Assembly (NCBI GenBank): GCA_028335825.1
Contig: JAIOKI010000028.1
Span: 235,474 to 299,473 of the forward strand
Origin: Nosema muscidifuracis
Taxonomy: Eukaryota > Microsporidia > Nosematidae
DNA length: 64,000 bases
Direction of reading: 5' to 3'
Under the pieces are notes generated by a model. The model searched no databases and had not been told where the DNA came from. It worked only from the letters and a program-made list of their open reading frames with translations. Numbering within the stretch: position 1 is the first letter of the stretch; each line of letters starts with the position of its first letter. A program made the translations under genes and the position numbers. Positions 10,051 through 22,547 of the stretch are shown here, one piece after another.

Positions 10051-13000
10051 ATTTAAATTAGAAATTTTATTTTATATTTCTAATAATAAATAATTTAATT
10101 AATCAATTCATTTATAAAAATAATTAAATTATTCGTTTTATCAATGAATTAATTTTTCAAAAAATAATTTAATTATGTTAACGTTGTATTCTTTTAACAA
10201 TTTTTAAATCCAATATTATTTTTATTTGAAGTTGTTATATTAGTGGACTTAAAATTTTTATTAGAAAAAGTTATTTCATTTTTTTAGAATATTGTTTTTT
10301 AAATATTTATATACTAGTGACTTAAATAAAAATAAATTCTAAAATCAATTAATATTAGATCAACACATTATTTATCATTTTTCTTATTAAAATTAAAAAA
10401 TAATTAAGAAAGGTTCATAACTTTTTTAATATATCAATTGAATATAAAAATTTGTTCTTACATTAGTAAAATGCTACAAAACGTGTAATATTTATTAAAA
10501 TTAATTAAATGTAGGAATATTTAAATAATTTAATATAAAATTTCTAATATAACAGTGTAATTAAATAAAAAATGCTAATTTTTTATAAAATAACTCATTT
10601 CATAGAGTATAGTTCTAGTAAATAAGTAAATCTACTTTTTTGAATGTCTATATATTATAACTATAAATATAAGTAAAAAAATTATTTAAGACAGTAAGAT
10701 TACCAATTTATAATAATTTTTTTAGTGTTTACATTGAGTAAAATCATGCCTTATGAATTAACTAAAAAGAAACACTAGTAGATCAAAAGTCACTTATAAT
10801 GATGAGATAAACCTTAAAATTCATCATCTTACTTAAATAGATACAGTCCTCTACAGATGAGTTTATGGTGAAAATTTACCAAACATTTAAATAGATATCA
10901 ACCAAGTTAATTAATTACGTTTATATTGCGATATATTAAGGTTTAAATATTTGAGTACTCTTTTCTAATAAAGAAAATATAATTTAAAAACTAACAATAG
11001 TGAAACACTATAAAAATTAAAGATTTATTAAATAAGTAGAATATTTTTAAACCTTGCCTTAGTTAACAGAAATATATTGACAATATTTTAACGAAGTTTG
11101 AAGAATATTTATAAAGCAAAAATAGAAAAAAATTAAATACTAGAAAAGTAAATTAATTTTTGAAAATTATGGTCAAATATTTCTTTATAGTTAATTTAAT
11201 GAATGTTGCAAATATTTCAAAATAATTATAAAGAATTAATAAAAAAAACACAAACCTTTTAATTAATTTAATTTTTAAGGTAATGAAAAGAAAAAAGATC
11301 TTGATAAATAATTATTAAAATAAAAAAATGATAGCATTTTCTAAAAAAAGAATAGCTTTATATGAAAGAAAAATATTTAACAGCACAAAAGTAAATTTAA
11401 ATTATATAAATGAAAACTAACTAAAAAATTCAGAGTCTTGAAAAAATTAAATAATGTATGTACATTACAAATTTAAGATGACTAATGAAATAGTGTTGTT
11501 ATAGAATAAAAAAATAATCTTCTACCTTTCATGTTTAAAAGTAAAATTATATTTTGTTCATTTAATTTAACTTTAAGTCAGAAAATCTTTTTAATTAGAG
11601 AATAAAATTTAACTAAAATTGTTAACAAAAGCTTAATATACATAATATTTAAATCATAAAGTTTATGGTAAGATATTCGTAAATTTATACCAGAAATGTA
11701 TTACAAACATATTTCGAATTATTTAGTAAACAAATGTTTATTATGAAATAATATGGTTACAGTTAAAAAATAAAGGACCAAAGAACAAGTATAAACATAT
11801 ATCATAATTAATAAGGTAAATTGTCATAAAATGATCACATTCTAAAAAATGTCTAAAATCGTATGATTTTGTGAAATATTTTTACTTATTTACATATATA
11901 AGAAATGCTAAGTAGATAGAAAAAGATATTTAAGTTTTGATGTGTGTGTTAATAGTTTCATTGTTATTTGTTTCAGACATCCTAAAAAACTAGGGTTCTT
12001 TTTATAAAATTTTTAAAATATCAACAGTGTGAATAAAAGATATTAATTGATAAAAAATTAAACAGAAGATTTTTATAAAAACTATTGTAATTTTTAATAT
12101 TTGTTTTCTGTATAGACACAGTAAATAAGTTAAAAAGTAGAAAAACAAATAAGATATACAAATAAATCAATGATATATAAATTAGAATTATGTAAGAATA
12201 TGACAAATGATATCAAAAGATTTTAAGCTTAACAACTAAAAGTTTTCTAAGAATTTATTCTTTTGTTAAGATAATTTGGAATTATTAGATAGAAAAGAAA
12301 GAAATATAAACTGCAATAATAGAGGTTATGCAATATAAAAAACAAAACTTGAAATATTATGACCATATTTCAGGTAAAATATGTAAAATACAAATTTAAA
12401 CTTTGAGAATATGTAAAAGGGTTAATGAACACTTAATATTAGTGTCTAATTACTATGTAGAGTTCTATAGAAGGATTAAACTAATACAAAAGAATGTATT
12501 ATATGTTAAATTAGAGAAAGACTATTGCCTTAAAATAAATTAGGCTAATTGATATAGAACAAATATTATGTTATCAATGAACAAATAGAGATATTTAAAC
12601 ATATTTCTTAAACCTCTAATATAAAATTTATTCATTTCTTTTTTCTATGATATAATATTATCATTTAAAAAAAAGTATTTTCATTGCTATTGTTAAAGTA
12701 AATAAAATCTAAACAAAGATAAATTTTGAAGGTCGTCTAAAATCAAAATCTTTTTTTATCCAATTTGAAAATACTTAAAAAGAATGATATAAAAATATCA
12801 AATACTATTTTTTTTTGATAATGAATTTTTATCTAAAAAATATTAAATATCTCATTATATATGACATATCAATAGATGGATAGTTCTCATTTAATTAAGA
12901 AATTATATATTTTATTTCAAGAAGAAAGAGTTTTACAATAAATACTTTTTCAGTATTTCTAAATTTAATATAGCTATACGCAATATTACTGATATAAAAT

Positions 13001-13719
13001 AAACATTTTAATTATATATTCAAGTATGAGTTCATTATTTTTTAATTTAACGAACATACTTATTAAAAAATTTATAGTTTACCTTAGCAATTAATATAAA
13101 ATTTAGATTAAAAATCATATCTTATTTCTTGTAGATAATTTTTTATTCAATAACTTTAATTATTATTAAGTAAAAAAATTATCTACAAGAAATAATGCAC
13201 TTAACATTTTAATAAAATTTGAAAGAAAAATCTTTTGTAAACTTTAAAATTTAAATAAATATAAATTAATTTTATTTCGTATATTTAACGTAATTTCTAA
13301 TATAATGAATCAATATTAATAAAACAGGATTTTTATTTTATTTTTCATTAAACAAAACTTTGATTTATTAAATTCTTAATTTTGTATAAAAATAATTAAA
13401 AAAATTTAATATCAAATTAAATTTTTTAAAAAACAAACAAAATGTGTTAAAGGATAAATTAACAATAAAAACAAATAATAAAAATAATTTTTTTTTTCAT
13501 TGTAAACTAAAGATCAATATCAAAATTATAAAGATCTATATATAATCTAATCTTATGATTTTTTTTACTTTTAAATCAGTAAGTTACGTAACAAATATAA
13601 AGTTTTTATACCATTTTTTATTTAAATACTTTTTTGTTAAAATAAATTTATTTGTAAACATAATAAATTAATTTAATTATGTTTGTTTTCGTCATATCTT
13701 AAAATAATAATTTTAACTA
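10051..13719. other. 3.7-kb gene-free stretch
   Basis: No supported gene. A 61-codon minus ORF at 12021-12206 is a low-complexity Ile/Leu/Tyr run and was rejected. The only clear structure is the inverted repeat at 13122-13195. Confidence 0.5.
13122..13195. repeat. Perfect 23-bp inverted repeat with 28-bp loop
   Basis: The arms 13122-13144 (TTATTTCTTGTAGATAA then T6) and 13173-13195 are exact reverse complements. The arms contain CTTGTAGATAA, so this is not just an A/T palindrome. It lies about 530 bp upstream of the repeat-protein gene. Confidence 0.8.
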
Positions 13720-13724
13720 CCCTA
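13720..13724 (+). promoter_or_regulatory. CCC start signal fixing the start at 13725
   Basis: ACCCTAATG places the C-run two bases before ATG 13725. This supports that Met over an upstream TTG in the same frame. Confidence 0.55.
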
Positions 13725-16454
13725 ATGAATTTAATGTATTTTAGTATCGTATTATTGTTACTAGGATGTATAAAATCAACAAAAGATTACAGCTATAATC
13801 AAGAGAATGTTTATCGAAGTACTGAAACTCGAACATTCAATTTATCAGATGGCGATCCTGATATTAATATTCATGAGGATTTAAAAGAGGCAGAAGATAT
13901 ACTTAAGGATTTGATAAAAAAAAATGTAAAAGAATTTGATAATTTAAATGGATCTGAAAAAGAAAAAGAGTTTAATAGAGAAACCGAGTACAAAATTGAT
14001 CTTAGTTATACACTTTTAGGATCAAAGGCTGCTGAAACATCTACCATTTCTGAGTATAAAGAATTGGATATTGAAAAAATACAGGAATCTACTTCTACAA
14101 AAGAATCAACAAGTAAAAATATTCAATTTAAAGATATAAACAAAGAATTAATTATGTCTGAATCAAATCAATCAAATGGTTTAAATCAAAAAAATAGTGT
14201 ATCTAATCAAACTAAAATTATACCAAAAGTAATTGACATAAAATCTAGTGATCATTATAATGAATTCAATTGTACTAATTTTGTAGTAATTAAAGATTCA
14301 GAAGAAAATTCGAGTACGACAAATGATCATTATGAATATGAAGTAAAATCATCTAAAAATACTAGTAAAATTGTCAATGATGAAATAACTAGCAGTATTA
14401 CAAAAGACAGTGTTAAAGTATCGGAGAATATTGAAAAAGGTGTTAAAGATGAAATAACTACTAGTATTAAAAAAGAAACTGTTAAAGTATCGGAGAATAT
14501 TGAAAAAGGTGTCAATGATGAAATAACTACTAGTATTAAAAAAGAAACTGTTAAAGTATCGGAAAAAATTGAAAAAGGTGTCAATGATGAAATAACTACT
14601 AGTATTACAAGAGACACTGTTCAGGTGACTGAAAATATTGACAATACTTCTGGCAATGAAATAATTACTAATATTGCTAAAAGAAACCTAAAAATATCAA
14701 ATAGCCTTGAAGATAAAAATCAATCTATAAAAGAAGCTCCTTTTTTTACACTAATAGAAAAAACTAAAAATGCAAATATTGAGAAACAACAGCAAACTAA
14801 ACAATTTGTAATGCCACAAAATGAAGGTATCGTTACTTTTTCAGAAGATGAAAAAGTAGTAGCATTTTCACCCATCAGTGATATAACAATAGATGAAAGA
14901 TTTTTATCAAGCAATAATAACACACCATCTGAAGATATGTTTAGGTCTTCAACTTTATCTGACGTTAATGATCAAGATTTAATGTTGCTTAAATCAAAGG
15001 ATACTTCAAAATATTATAAATTAGCACATGGAATAAGTCCTTTTAGTACAGATTCAAGTGTATATGAAAATAATTACTGTTTAAATGCAGTAAAATCTAA
15101 TTTTGTTGGAAAAAATTCTAAACAGGACGTGATAAAAAAATATGAGGTTACTAATAATATATTGGAATGTGTAAATGATAAACCAGTTCCAAAAGAAATA
15201 GATAAATGTAGAGAATCACTTGATATTAATACAATATCAAAATTATCGGATTCTTCATCAATTCAAGAAAAATTACTTTTTGTAAAAACACAATCGTGTG
15301 TTATTTTTCCGAGCTTTGATAAATCTGAGAATGATATAAAAAATAATAATTCATTTTCACATCAAACTAGAGCAAATTCTGCATTTACATTGTACGATAA
15401 AATCAATCAATATAATATTTGTAAAAACGATTTGACTTCAGAAATAAATATTGTGCAAGATCAAAAAGAAGAAAACAAAAATGATATGTTTACTAATCCT
15501 GATAATCAATATACATCCGAAACATCCAATAAAGCTGTTTTTGAAGAAAATACTGATATTTCATCCAAAAGTTCTTCTGAAAGACAAATTGACATTACTA
15601 CCATAGAAAGTCAAAGTTCTTATTCGGAAAGAAATTTGACAAATGAAGATATTCATACAGATCCTTCTGAATCATCCAAAACATCAAGCATTCAGTATTT
15701 TAGTTCAAATAAACGACTAAATGATTCTAAAAAAATAGAATGTCATGAAAAATCTAATAATATCAATTCAAGACAAAGAAGATCTAATCTACAAGATAAT
15801 GTAGATGTAATCACATTAGAAGGTCATGAAAAATTTAATGATATCAATCCGATACAAAGAAAATGCAATCTTAAAGATAACGTATATGTAATCACAACAG
15901 AAGGTCATGAAAAATCTAATGATATCAATCCGATACAAAGAAAATGCAATCTTAAAGATAACGTATATGTAATCACAATAGCAGAAGAGTATGAAATTAA
16001 GGATAAAAACAAAGGACACACTTATCAAAATGATGATATCGAAGTAAATCTTAGTGATGTGCAACATTTAACAAATAATAAAATATACAAAAAGAGTAAT
16101 TCAGGTAGTTCAATTTATCCTTCTTCCACTGACGATGATATCAATTTTACTGATATTAAATCAGAATCGGGAGATTCAGCATATGAAAATTCATTATGCA
16201 AAGAAAATATACTCGAAGAATTAGAGAATCAACAAACTCATAAGAAAGAAATTATAGAAGACCATGATCCAGGAAATATTGAGACTATAAAAAACCACGC
16301 CAAAGAACTTGATCAAAGTGATGAAAAGACAGAAAATTTTACAGATACGAGTGTTTCCAATATATTTTATCATGATAAAATTAATGATAAAAAATCTTCC
16401 ATGGTGACTCTTACTTTATATTCTGTTAAGAAGATTTCGAAATATTCAATGTAG
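13725..16454 (+). CDS. Large secreted protein with two internal repeat arrays
   Basis: The product is 909 residues when started at ATG 13725, which has the CCC signal and gives a clean signal peptide (MNLMYFSIVLLLLGCIKS). The mature protein is acidic, low in complexity, rich in Ser, Asn, Lys, Glu and Asp, and has no further membrane segment. Residues about 217-325 are four exact 23-residue units plus a decayed fifth (NDEITTSIKKETVKVSENIE). Residues about 673-753 are three 27-residue units (GHEKSNDINPIQRKCNLKDN). No known domain is recognised. A secreted or spore-wall/host-directed repeat protein is the best guess. Units differ by few bases, so the arrays have expanded recently. Confidence 0.85.
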   Translation: MNLMYFSIVLLLLGCIKSTKDYSYNQENVYRSTETRTFNLSDGDPDINIHEDLKEAEDILKDLIKKNVKEFDNLNGSEKEKEFNRETEYKIDLSYTLLGSKAAETSTISEYKELDIEKIQESTSTKESTSKNIQFKDINKELIMSESNQSNGLNQKNSVSNQTKIIPKVIDIKSSDHYNEFNCTNFVVIKDSEENSSTTNDHYEYEVKSSKNTSKIVNDEITSSITKDSVKVSENIEKGVKDEITTSIKKETVKVSENIEKGVNDEITTSIKKETVKVSEKIEKGVNDEITTSITRDTVQVTENIDNTSGNEIITNIAKRNLKISNSLEDKNQSIKEAPFFTLIEKTKNANIEKQQQTKQFVMPQNEGIVTFSEDEKVVAFSPISDITIDERFLSSNNNTPSEDMFRSSTLSDVNDQDLMLLKSKDTSKYYKLAHGISPFSTDSSVYENNYCLNAVKSNFVGKNSKQDVIKKYEVTNNILECVNDKPVPKEIDKCRESLDINTISKLSDSSSIQEKLLFVKTQSCVIFPSFDKSENDIKNNNSFSHQTRANSAFTLYDKINQYNICKNDLTSEINIVQDQKEENKNDMFTNPDNQYTSETSNKAVFEENTDISSKSSSERQIDITTIESQSSYSERNLTNEDIHTDPSESSKTSSIQYFSSNKRLNDSKKIECHEKSNNINSRQRRSNLQDNVDVITLEGHEKFNDINPIQRKCNLKDNVYVITTEGHEKSNDINPIQRKCNLKDNVYVITIAEEYEIKDKNKGHTYQNDDIEVNLSDVQHLTNNKIYKKSNSGSSIYPSSTDDDINFTDIKSESGDSAYENSLCKENILEELENQQTHKKEIIEDHDPGNIETIKNHAKELDQSDEKTENFTDTSVSNIFYHDKINDKKSSMVTLTLYSVKKISKYSM
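14373..14705 (+). repeat. 69-bp coding tandem repeat, four units plus a decayed fifth
   Basis: Units begin at 14373, 14442, 14511, 14580 and 14649, exactly 69 bp apart, and encode 23 residues each. The second and third units are nearly identical; the fifth has diverged. Confidence 0.9.
15741..15983 (+). repeat. 81-bp coding tandem repeat, three units
   Basis: Units begin at 15741, 15822 and 15903 and encode 27 residues each. Units two and three are almost identical at the DNA level and add a cysteine absent from unit one. Confidence 0.9.
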
Positions 16455-17759
16455 AAATAAATTTGTAAATAGTTGTATTTGTGTATATTTTTTAACAAAT
16501 CAAAAAATTTATACTTTAATATAAAGTAAATAATTTAATTTAAAAATTTCTCTGATCAGTTGTATATATTTTTATAAATCATTACAGTTTTTATTATATT
16601 TAAAGTGACAAAATGATTAGATAGCAGGTCACACTTATTATTTTCCATCTTTGACCTTACTTTGGTTGTCAAAAAAATTTATTCCAATTTATATATTTAA
16701 CAACTTCTTTTAAGGTTTTTCTTATTCAATTATATCTTATAAAAATGTTAGGGGTTAAAAATATTTTATGATCAGTTACTTCGTATTTAATTTTTTTTAA
16801 CTCTAATTTACTTGATAATTAAGTAAATATAACAGAAATGAAGATAAAAATAGAATTTATAATATCTGTGTTAACATAAATAATTTCATAATTTACTCAA
16901 AGTCAAATTTAATCAATATGAAACAACAATATATATTACTCATTTGATTAATTTTGTATTACGATATTTAAATATATTTTTCTTAACAATTATTTTTAAG
17001 CATTTCTAAAACATAATTAGCTGATGCTATTTATGAGCAGATAGGGGAAATTAAACAAATTTAGTTATAATAAATTTATGCAAGGGAAAATCGAGCAATT
17101 ATGTATCAGTTCTTTAGAGTTTTATTTCAGATCAAGTCTCATCCCTGAACATTATGTTAAATAAAGAGATAAAACAATTACAAAGTAAAAATCTATAATC
17201 ATCCGTATGCACATTACTGAAAGTTTTTTAGCTCTGTTTCTTTATTAGATATTTAATTTAATATGACTTATATCGGTTAAAATGTTTATTCTCGTGATAT
17301 TTTTCAGACAATGAGTTGAATTTATTATAAAAATATAGCAATATATGAGTCAAGATACTTGTATTTATATCATTAATGAAATTTAAACAATAATATAATT
17401 AAAATTGAGGCACAATAAGAATTTCTCAATATTACATCTACATGTCGTTACAACTATAATCTGCTTCAAATTAAATTGTATTAATGTGAATTAAACAAAA
17501 GGAAAATGAATCTTTCTCTAGATTTAAATGCTAGAGAAATATGTTTTAATAAATAAATACTTACTCAATCATTTATTAAAAATCAGATTACATTAATTAA
17601 TTTTTTATGAAGCTTTTAATTAAAATCACTATTTCTGAATTAAAATTCAAATTTAAATGAAAATAAATATTCTGTCATTTTATAATATTACATGAGAGAT
17701 TTATTTTGACAAATAAAGTTAGTTATTATATAATAAAAATGTATTTTAAAGATTAAGTT
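16455..17759. other. Intergenic, no gene seen
   Basis: 1.3 kb of A/T-rich DNA with no supported ORF or repeat. Confidence 0.5.
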
Positions 17760-18356
17760 TTAATCGTAATTTCCGAAAATAAAATTGATGAATAATCTAA
17801 CAACTACAACAATTATAACATAGATGCAAACTTCTTTACAGATACTCCCGAAAGTTCTTTGTTCATTTTCTTGACTTTTATTTTCTATAATAGAGACATA
17901 GAAAGAGTAAATTTCCATGAATGAACTAGTCTTTATTCTAATTCCTCTAATATCATTTGAAATTAGGACATTTCTTTTATTAATTTTATCAAATACTCTA
18001 ATTATATATTCTCTACTGATATTTACCAAGTTCGTATCTACCTTCAATAAGAAAAAATTTCTTTTTAAATCTTCAGCAAAGCTTTTTTGATACTTATCCT
18101 TATTAGGATCTGAGTCTGGTAAAGATTTTATAAAATTTTCATATAAATTCTCATCTTGTTCTTCCAAAGAGATACTCTGGGCAACTGGATTGCATTCTTC
18201 ATATCCATTCTTTGAATCCACTAATTGAGCATTTTCATATAAAAAAGGTATATTATCATGGAAAACTACTAGTATTTGTGTGTTCATATCTTTTTTGTAA
18301 CTGTATATGGTCAATTTATATGTTCCTCTTGGTTGTGATAAAACTAAATTTGACAT
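17760..18356 (-). CDS. Tail-anchored protein, unknown
   Basis: Intact 198-residue ORF. There is no N-terminal leader. Residues 1-170 are hydrophilic and look folded, with alternating hydrophobic residues near the start (GTYKLTIYSYKK) that suggest beta strands. A single hydrophobic segment at about 174-193 (ICIYVIIVVVVRLFINF-like) sits at the extreme C-terminus, leaving only a few residues after it, as in tail-anchored proteins of the ER or secretory pathway. The start context CCTTATG fits the window's start signal. A SNARE or VAP-like adaptor is conceivable from the topology alone, but no diagnostic motif is visible. It is convergent with the repeat-protein gene. Confidence 0.7.
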   Translation of the reverse strand: MSNLVLSQPRGTYKLTIYSYKKDMNTQILVVFHDNIPFLYENAQLVDSKNGYEECNPVAQSISLEEQDENLYENFIKSLPDSDPNKDKYQKSFAEDLKRNFFLLKVDTNLVNISREYIIRVFDKINKRNVLISNDIRGIRIKTSSFMEIYSFYVSIIENKSQENEQRTFGSICKEVCIYVIIVVVVRLFINFIFGNYD

Positions 18357-19899
18357 AAGGTCAGTATAATAATTATTTTATGTTTTCAAGGAGATCATAG
18401 ATGTAATTAAAAATCTATAATTTTTATGATATATCTGTTTAATTTATTTATTTACTTGATATTTCTTAAATTTAACCAAATAAATTATTGACATTTCAAA
18501 TATGTCAAATTTAAGGAGAAATATTAACATTCTAATGACTCAAAATTTTACTAAGCTAAATATTATTATATTAAATAAATAAAATATTCTACAACTATTG
18601 TATTTTCTTATATATTTGCTGAAGTATGATGCTTCTTATGTTTTGGAAAATGGTCATATCTAGTATTTTTATAAATAACTGATTTCTTTTTTTCATCTAA
18701 AAAAGTTAATTCTTTTAATTCATAAAAATAAATGTCAGTTCATTCTGATAATATTAACTCTACCAGATCAATCAAAATATTAAATATTTCTTTAAAATGA
18801 TTACGTTATTTTTTATTTTTTTAGTCAGAAATATATAATTTTTTTCTCACAAGTAAGACTCTTTTGGTATGCTAGTATGTGTCTGAAATTTTTAAATGAA
18901 AGAGCTTTTATTATATTTATAATAAATTATTCATATATATAAAAAAAGTTGTAAATTCAGAATTTATTGCTTTTTTCACCTTAGTAAATGTATATTCCTT
19001 TTCTGAGAATAGAAAAGCTTTAACAAGTATGAACAATAAACCAATAATGAAACCTAAAAATATATAAGTTTATAGCTTTCTGACTATACTGTTAATAATG
19101 ATCTATAGCTATAAAACTAAGCTATTTGAAGAAGATTAAAATTTCCAAGATACAAAAGAAAACTGATGTCTTTATTTATCATAATCAGGGGTAACAATTA
19201 TATAATAATAACAACAGCTAAAAAAGAGTTAAATAAATTTTAAATACAAGTGCTTGATGATAAGTCTCAAAAAAAGAGTGACTTAACATATTCCATTTTT
19301 AACTTTAAAGTTTAATTAGTCTGATAGAGTCAAAAAGTGAATAAACACTCAAGTATTATCTCACAAATCTTCCAATGAGAAGAGGAAAATTACATGAACA
19401 AATTTATTTAATTTGATAGACTAAGTATTTTACAATATTGAATTTTATCTTCTTAATTTAACAATATTTAATGTATTACAAACTTAATAGGATACATATT
19501 TATCTTCTTAAAGCAGTTACATTGACTATTCTTGTTTCTAATTATATATAAAACTAAATAGATTTACGTATTTATCTTTTCAAAAATTGGTTCTATATAT
19601 ATTAAATAGTATCATGTAACTTTTAATTTAATAAAATATTTGAAAAAACGAGGGTTAATTAAATTCATCTCATTCTTAGCTATATTTATATTCAGCTTAC
19701 CAGCAAACTTCATGTGATTAGAATCCTTATATTCAACTAATAACAAAAGATTTCTAATCTTTACATTAATCTTTCTTGATAAGATTTTACTTTCATAACC
19801 ACAAAATGAAAAAATTTGCTATTATTTCAATATTTTCAAGAAATATTAATTGATTAGATTTATTATTCTAAAAACTTGTTATCTTAGTAATAAATATTA
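18357..19899. other. Intergenic, no gene seen
   Basis: 1.5 kb with no supported ORF. The right part may include flanking or terminal sequence of the Ty3-like fossil that follows. Confidence 0.4.
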
Positions 19900-21620
19900 G
19901 TGTTTAACATAATTGAGGTTCAATAATATAACATTCCTCTCCAGACGTGTAATTTCAATCAACAAATAAATTCTCATCATTTATTCCCTTTAAATCACAA
20001 TATCTTTTCTTAAAAAGTCTTCAATTATCAAGTCTAACAATATATTATTCCCCGGGGCATTTTTCAACTATTGTACTCAAACTCTAAAAATCTACCCTTA
20101 GAATATTTATTACACACACTCAGATTCTCCTTCTTTGCTACTCTTACCTTTTCCTTTTTTGTAGATTTTTCCATACATAAGCTTATATCGGCGAGCACTT
20201 GACCAACATGAAAACTTAAATTATACTTCTCAATTTCCTCATAAACCTTTTACACAAAAATGTTTTTCTTGCTTTTCAATACAACATCTCTCAATGTTCT
20301 TATTAATCTTTCTATCCTGACATTACTCCTGTGAGACTCAAAACTAATCTGCATCTATATAATATCCAAAACACTGCAAAATTGTGATCTTCTCATTGGA
20401 AATTTTCTATTATTATCATTAATTATCTTCTCTGGCTTCTTGCCCTGTGTACATAAAACTTTTAAATATCACCATTTCGACTCCTTCATTTCTTTTTAAA
20501 ACCCTTCCAGAACCTTCCTGTAAAATAATCAAATGCAACAACTATATAGGCTTTATCCTCTCTAAATTTGATCATGTACATACCAACTTTTTCCAAATAT
20601 CTAGTTTTCATATTAAATTTCTGGCCAATAATATCATTTTCTAAGATCATAATATATTGTAGTTCTGCTTCGATGACTCAATTCTATATAACAGTTCAAT
20701 ATAAGTTTTACTCTTTCTTCTTCTGGAAGTATCTCACCTTCATTTCCATCATCAAATGACCATATTAACTTTCCATCCACCTCCTTCATATGTTTACTTT
20801 TTTCCTTCAATCTGTTTCTTTTTATTCTTTTCCTCGTCGTTAGTGTAAATCCTAATAAGAAAATCAGAAACAATCATTTTTTTCTGCTTTTATATATTCA
20901 ATTTCAAAGTCAATTTTCTTCACTCATCGGTTTATTAGCGCGTTATTAAAATCTGGGTTATTTCTTATTTGCGCTAGAACTTTCTGATCAGTCTCAATTT
21001 TAAATTTTCTTTTTTATAAAGCCTTTATTTATTCATCATCTGAACTGTTTTCCTCACTATCATCAGATTCTGTACTAGATGAGGAATCATTTGTAATATC
21101 AGTACTATCATTATCATCAGTCATGTTATCACTACTATTATCCTCTATATTTTTAGACTTGCTATATTTCTCTTCCTCAATAATTTTATCATCTGACATC
21201 CCTTTTTTCCTATAATTGTGATCTTCTTTAGACTTTCGTAAATAGCACATCTTAGCCAGATGACATTCTTTGTCACAATAGAAAAAACTGACGGTTATTA
21301 TCATATTTTCTCTTGTATTAGTTTCCAATGCTTTTTGCACAGTCTGTATCACCTTCTTAGTTAGCTCTTTAAACTCTTTTTCTCTTTATCTTTTTTCTTA
21401 CACGTATTTCTGATAAAAAATTTTCAAATTTCTAGAAGCTCTTTCAAAAATCTCTCTTCTCAAGCTTTCCTTTCCAACTTTATATAACTCTAAAGTATAC
21501 ATAATAATCTCTAGTTCGTCAAAAAGTATCCTGACCACATGAAAACTCAGTTTTGGTATCGCCCTCATATTACTTCTTGAATTTAATTTGAATTATATAA
21601 TATTTGATATTTTAAAGCAA
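19900..21620 (-). mobile_element. Decayed Ty3/Gypsy-like retroelement (fossil)
   Basis: Minus-strand remains of an LTR-type element. A Gag-like part lies at about 21029-21600, with a zinc-knuckle-like region near 21250 and an acidic Ser/Asp tail. An integrase part lies at about 20030-20880 and includes a zinc-binding-type N-terminal region and core-like sequence. Base composition is visibly richer in G/C than the surroundings. The element is broken in many places and incomplete, and looks old. Its Gag-side and 3'-side sequences are shared with the fragment at 59940-60500. Precise ends and paired terminal repeats could not be defined. Confidence 0.65.
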
Positions 21621-22547
21621 TTATTTGTATTTGAGTATATAGAAATTGTTTTTAACCATTAAAAAACAGGTATAATAGTGAAAATCTGGTATAAAATAGG
21701 TATTATGCTAATGAATATGCAAAAGGATACCTCTGACAAATTTTGATAATAATAAAATTTGAACATTATATTACGAAAGTATGATATAAAACTAAAATAC
21801 CTTATTTTTTATATTAGAGTTTTTGTAAATTTTATTAAAACAGATATTTGATAAAGTCAACACTTCAATATATTAAAAAAAGACAAGTTTTGAGTAGTTA
21901 TAGTTCATGAAGTCGAAGATACTTTTGTAAGCAATTTATCAAATAGAGATTCAGTAAATAAATTTGATTATAATTTTCAATATGTTGGAGATTTCTGCGA
22001 ATTGAAAAAATAAATAAACTAAAATATACTATTTTAAATATTTAATCATATATGGGTTTAATATTATGTGAATATTTTGCCTTCTATTCCTCATCTTTTC
22101 TTGGACTGCTAATCCCTCTGCTTTCAAGAGTTTTCTTCAGAGTGATTGACAAATTAGGCCTGCATACGTGAAGTTTTATCCAAAGTTATTCTACATTTTG
22201 TATTGTATTTAGTTTTATCTAATCCGGGTTAGAAATGTGATTTTTTTTTAAAGACATATATTAGAAAGAGATTATTCGTTTTTTTCAAATTTTACGGATT
22301 TATTGAACTAAAACTAATTATGATTATTTGACAATTCCGACTTTAAAAGGCAAGGTAATGTTAAAATTTTTATATAAACCACTTTTTTAATAGTTTCAGA
22401 TACTATTTTCAATTTTAAATATTACTGTTGTGCAATGACTTATAATCATTGACTATTTATAAATACTCCAAAATAACTTGATATCAAACAATTAAAAAAT
22501 AAAAATTTTAAGAAAATAAATAAACTAAAAAATTATAATAATAAATT
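21621..22547. other. Intergenic, no gene seen
   Basis: No supported ORF. The patch at 22080-22230 is less A/T-rich and may be transposon debris, but I could not assign it. Confidence 0.4.

Noticed and set aside
12021-12206. 61-codon minus ORF, hydrophobic
   Set aside because: Ile/Leu/Tyr/Phe run typical of A/T-rich non-coding DNA; no C-rich start signal.
14330-16067. Minus ORFs of 67-95 codons inside the repeat-protein gene
   Set aside because: Shadows of the coding repeats; their periodicity is that of the plus-strand 69- and 81-bp units.
20447-20759. Plus ORFs of 63-65 codons
   Set aside because: Antisense shadows of the minus-strand Ty3-like fossil.
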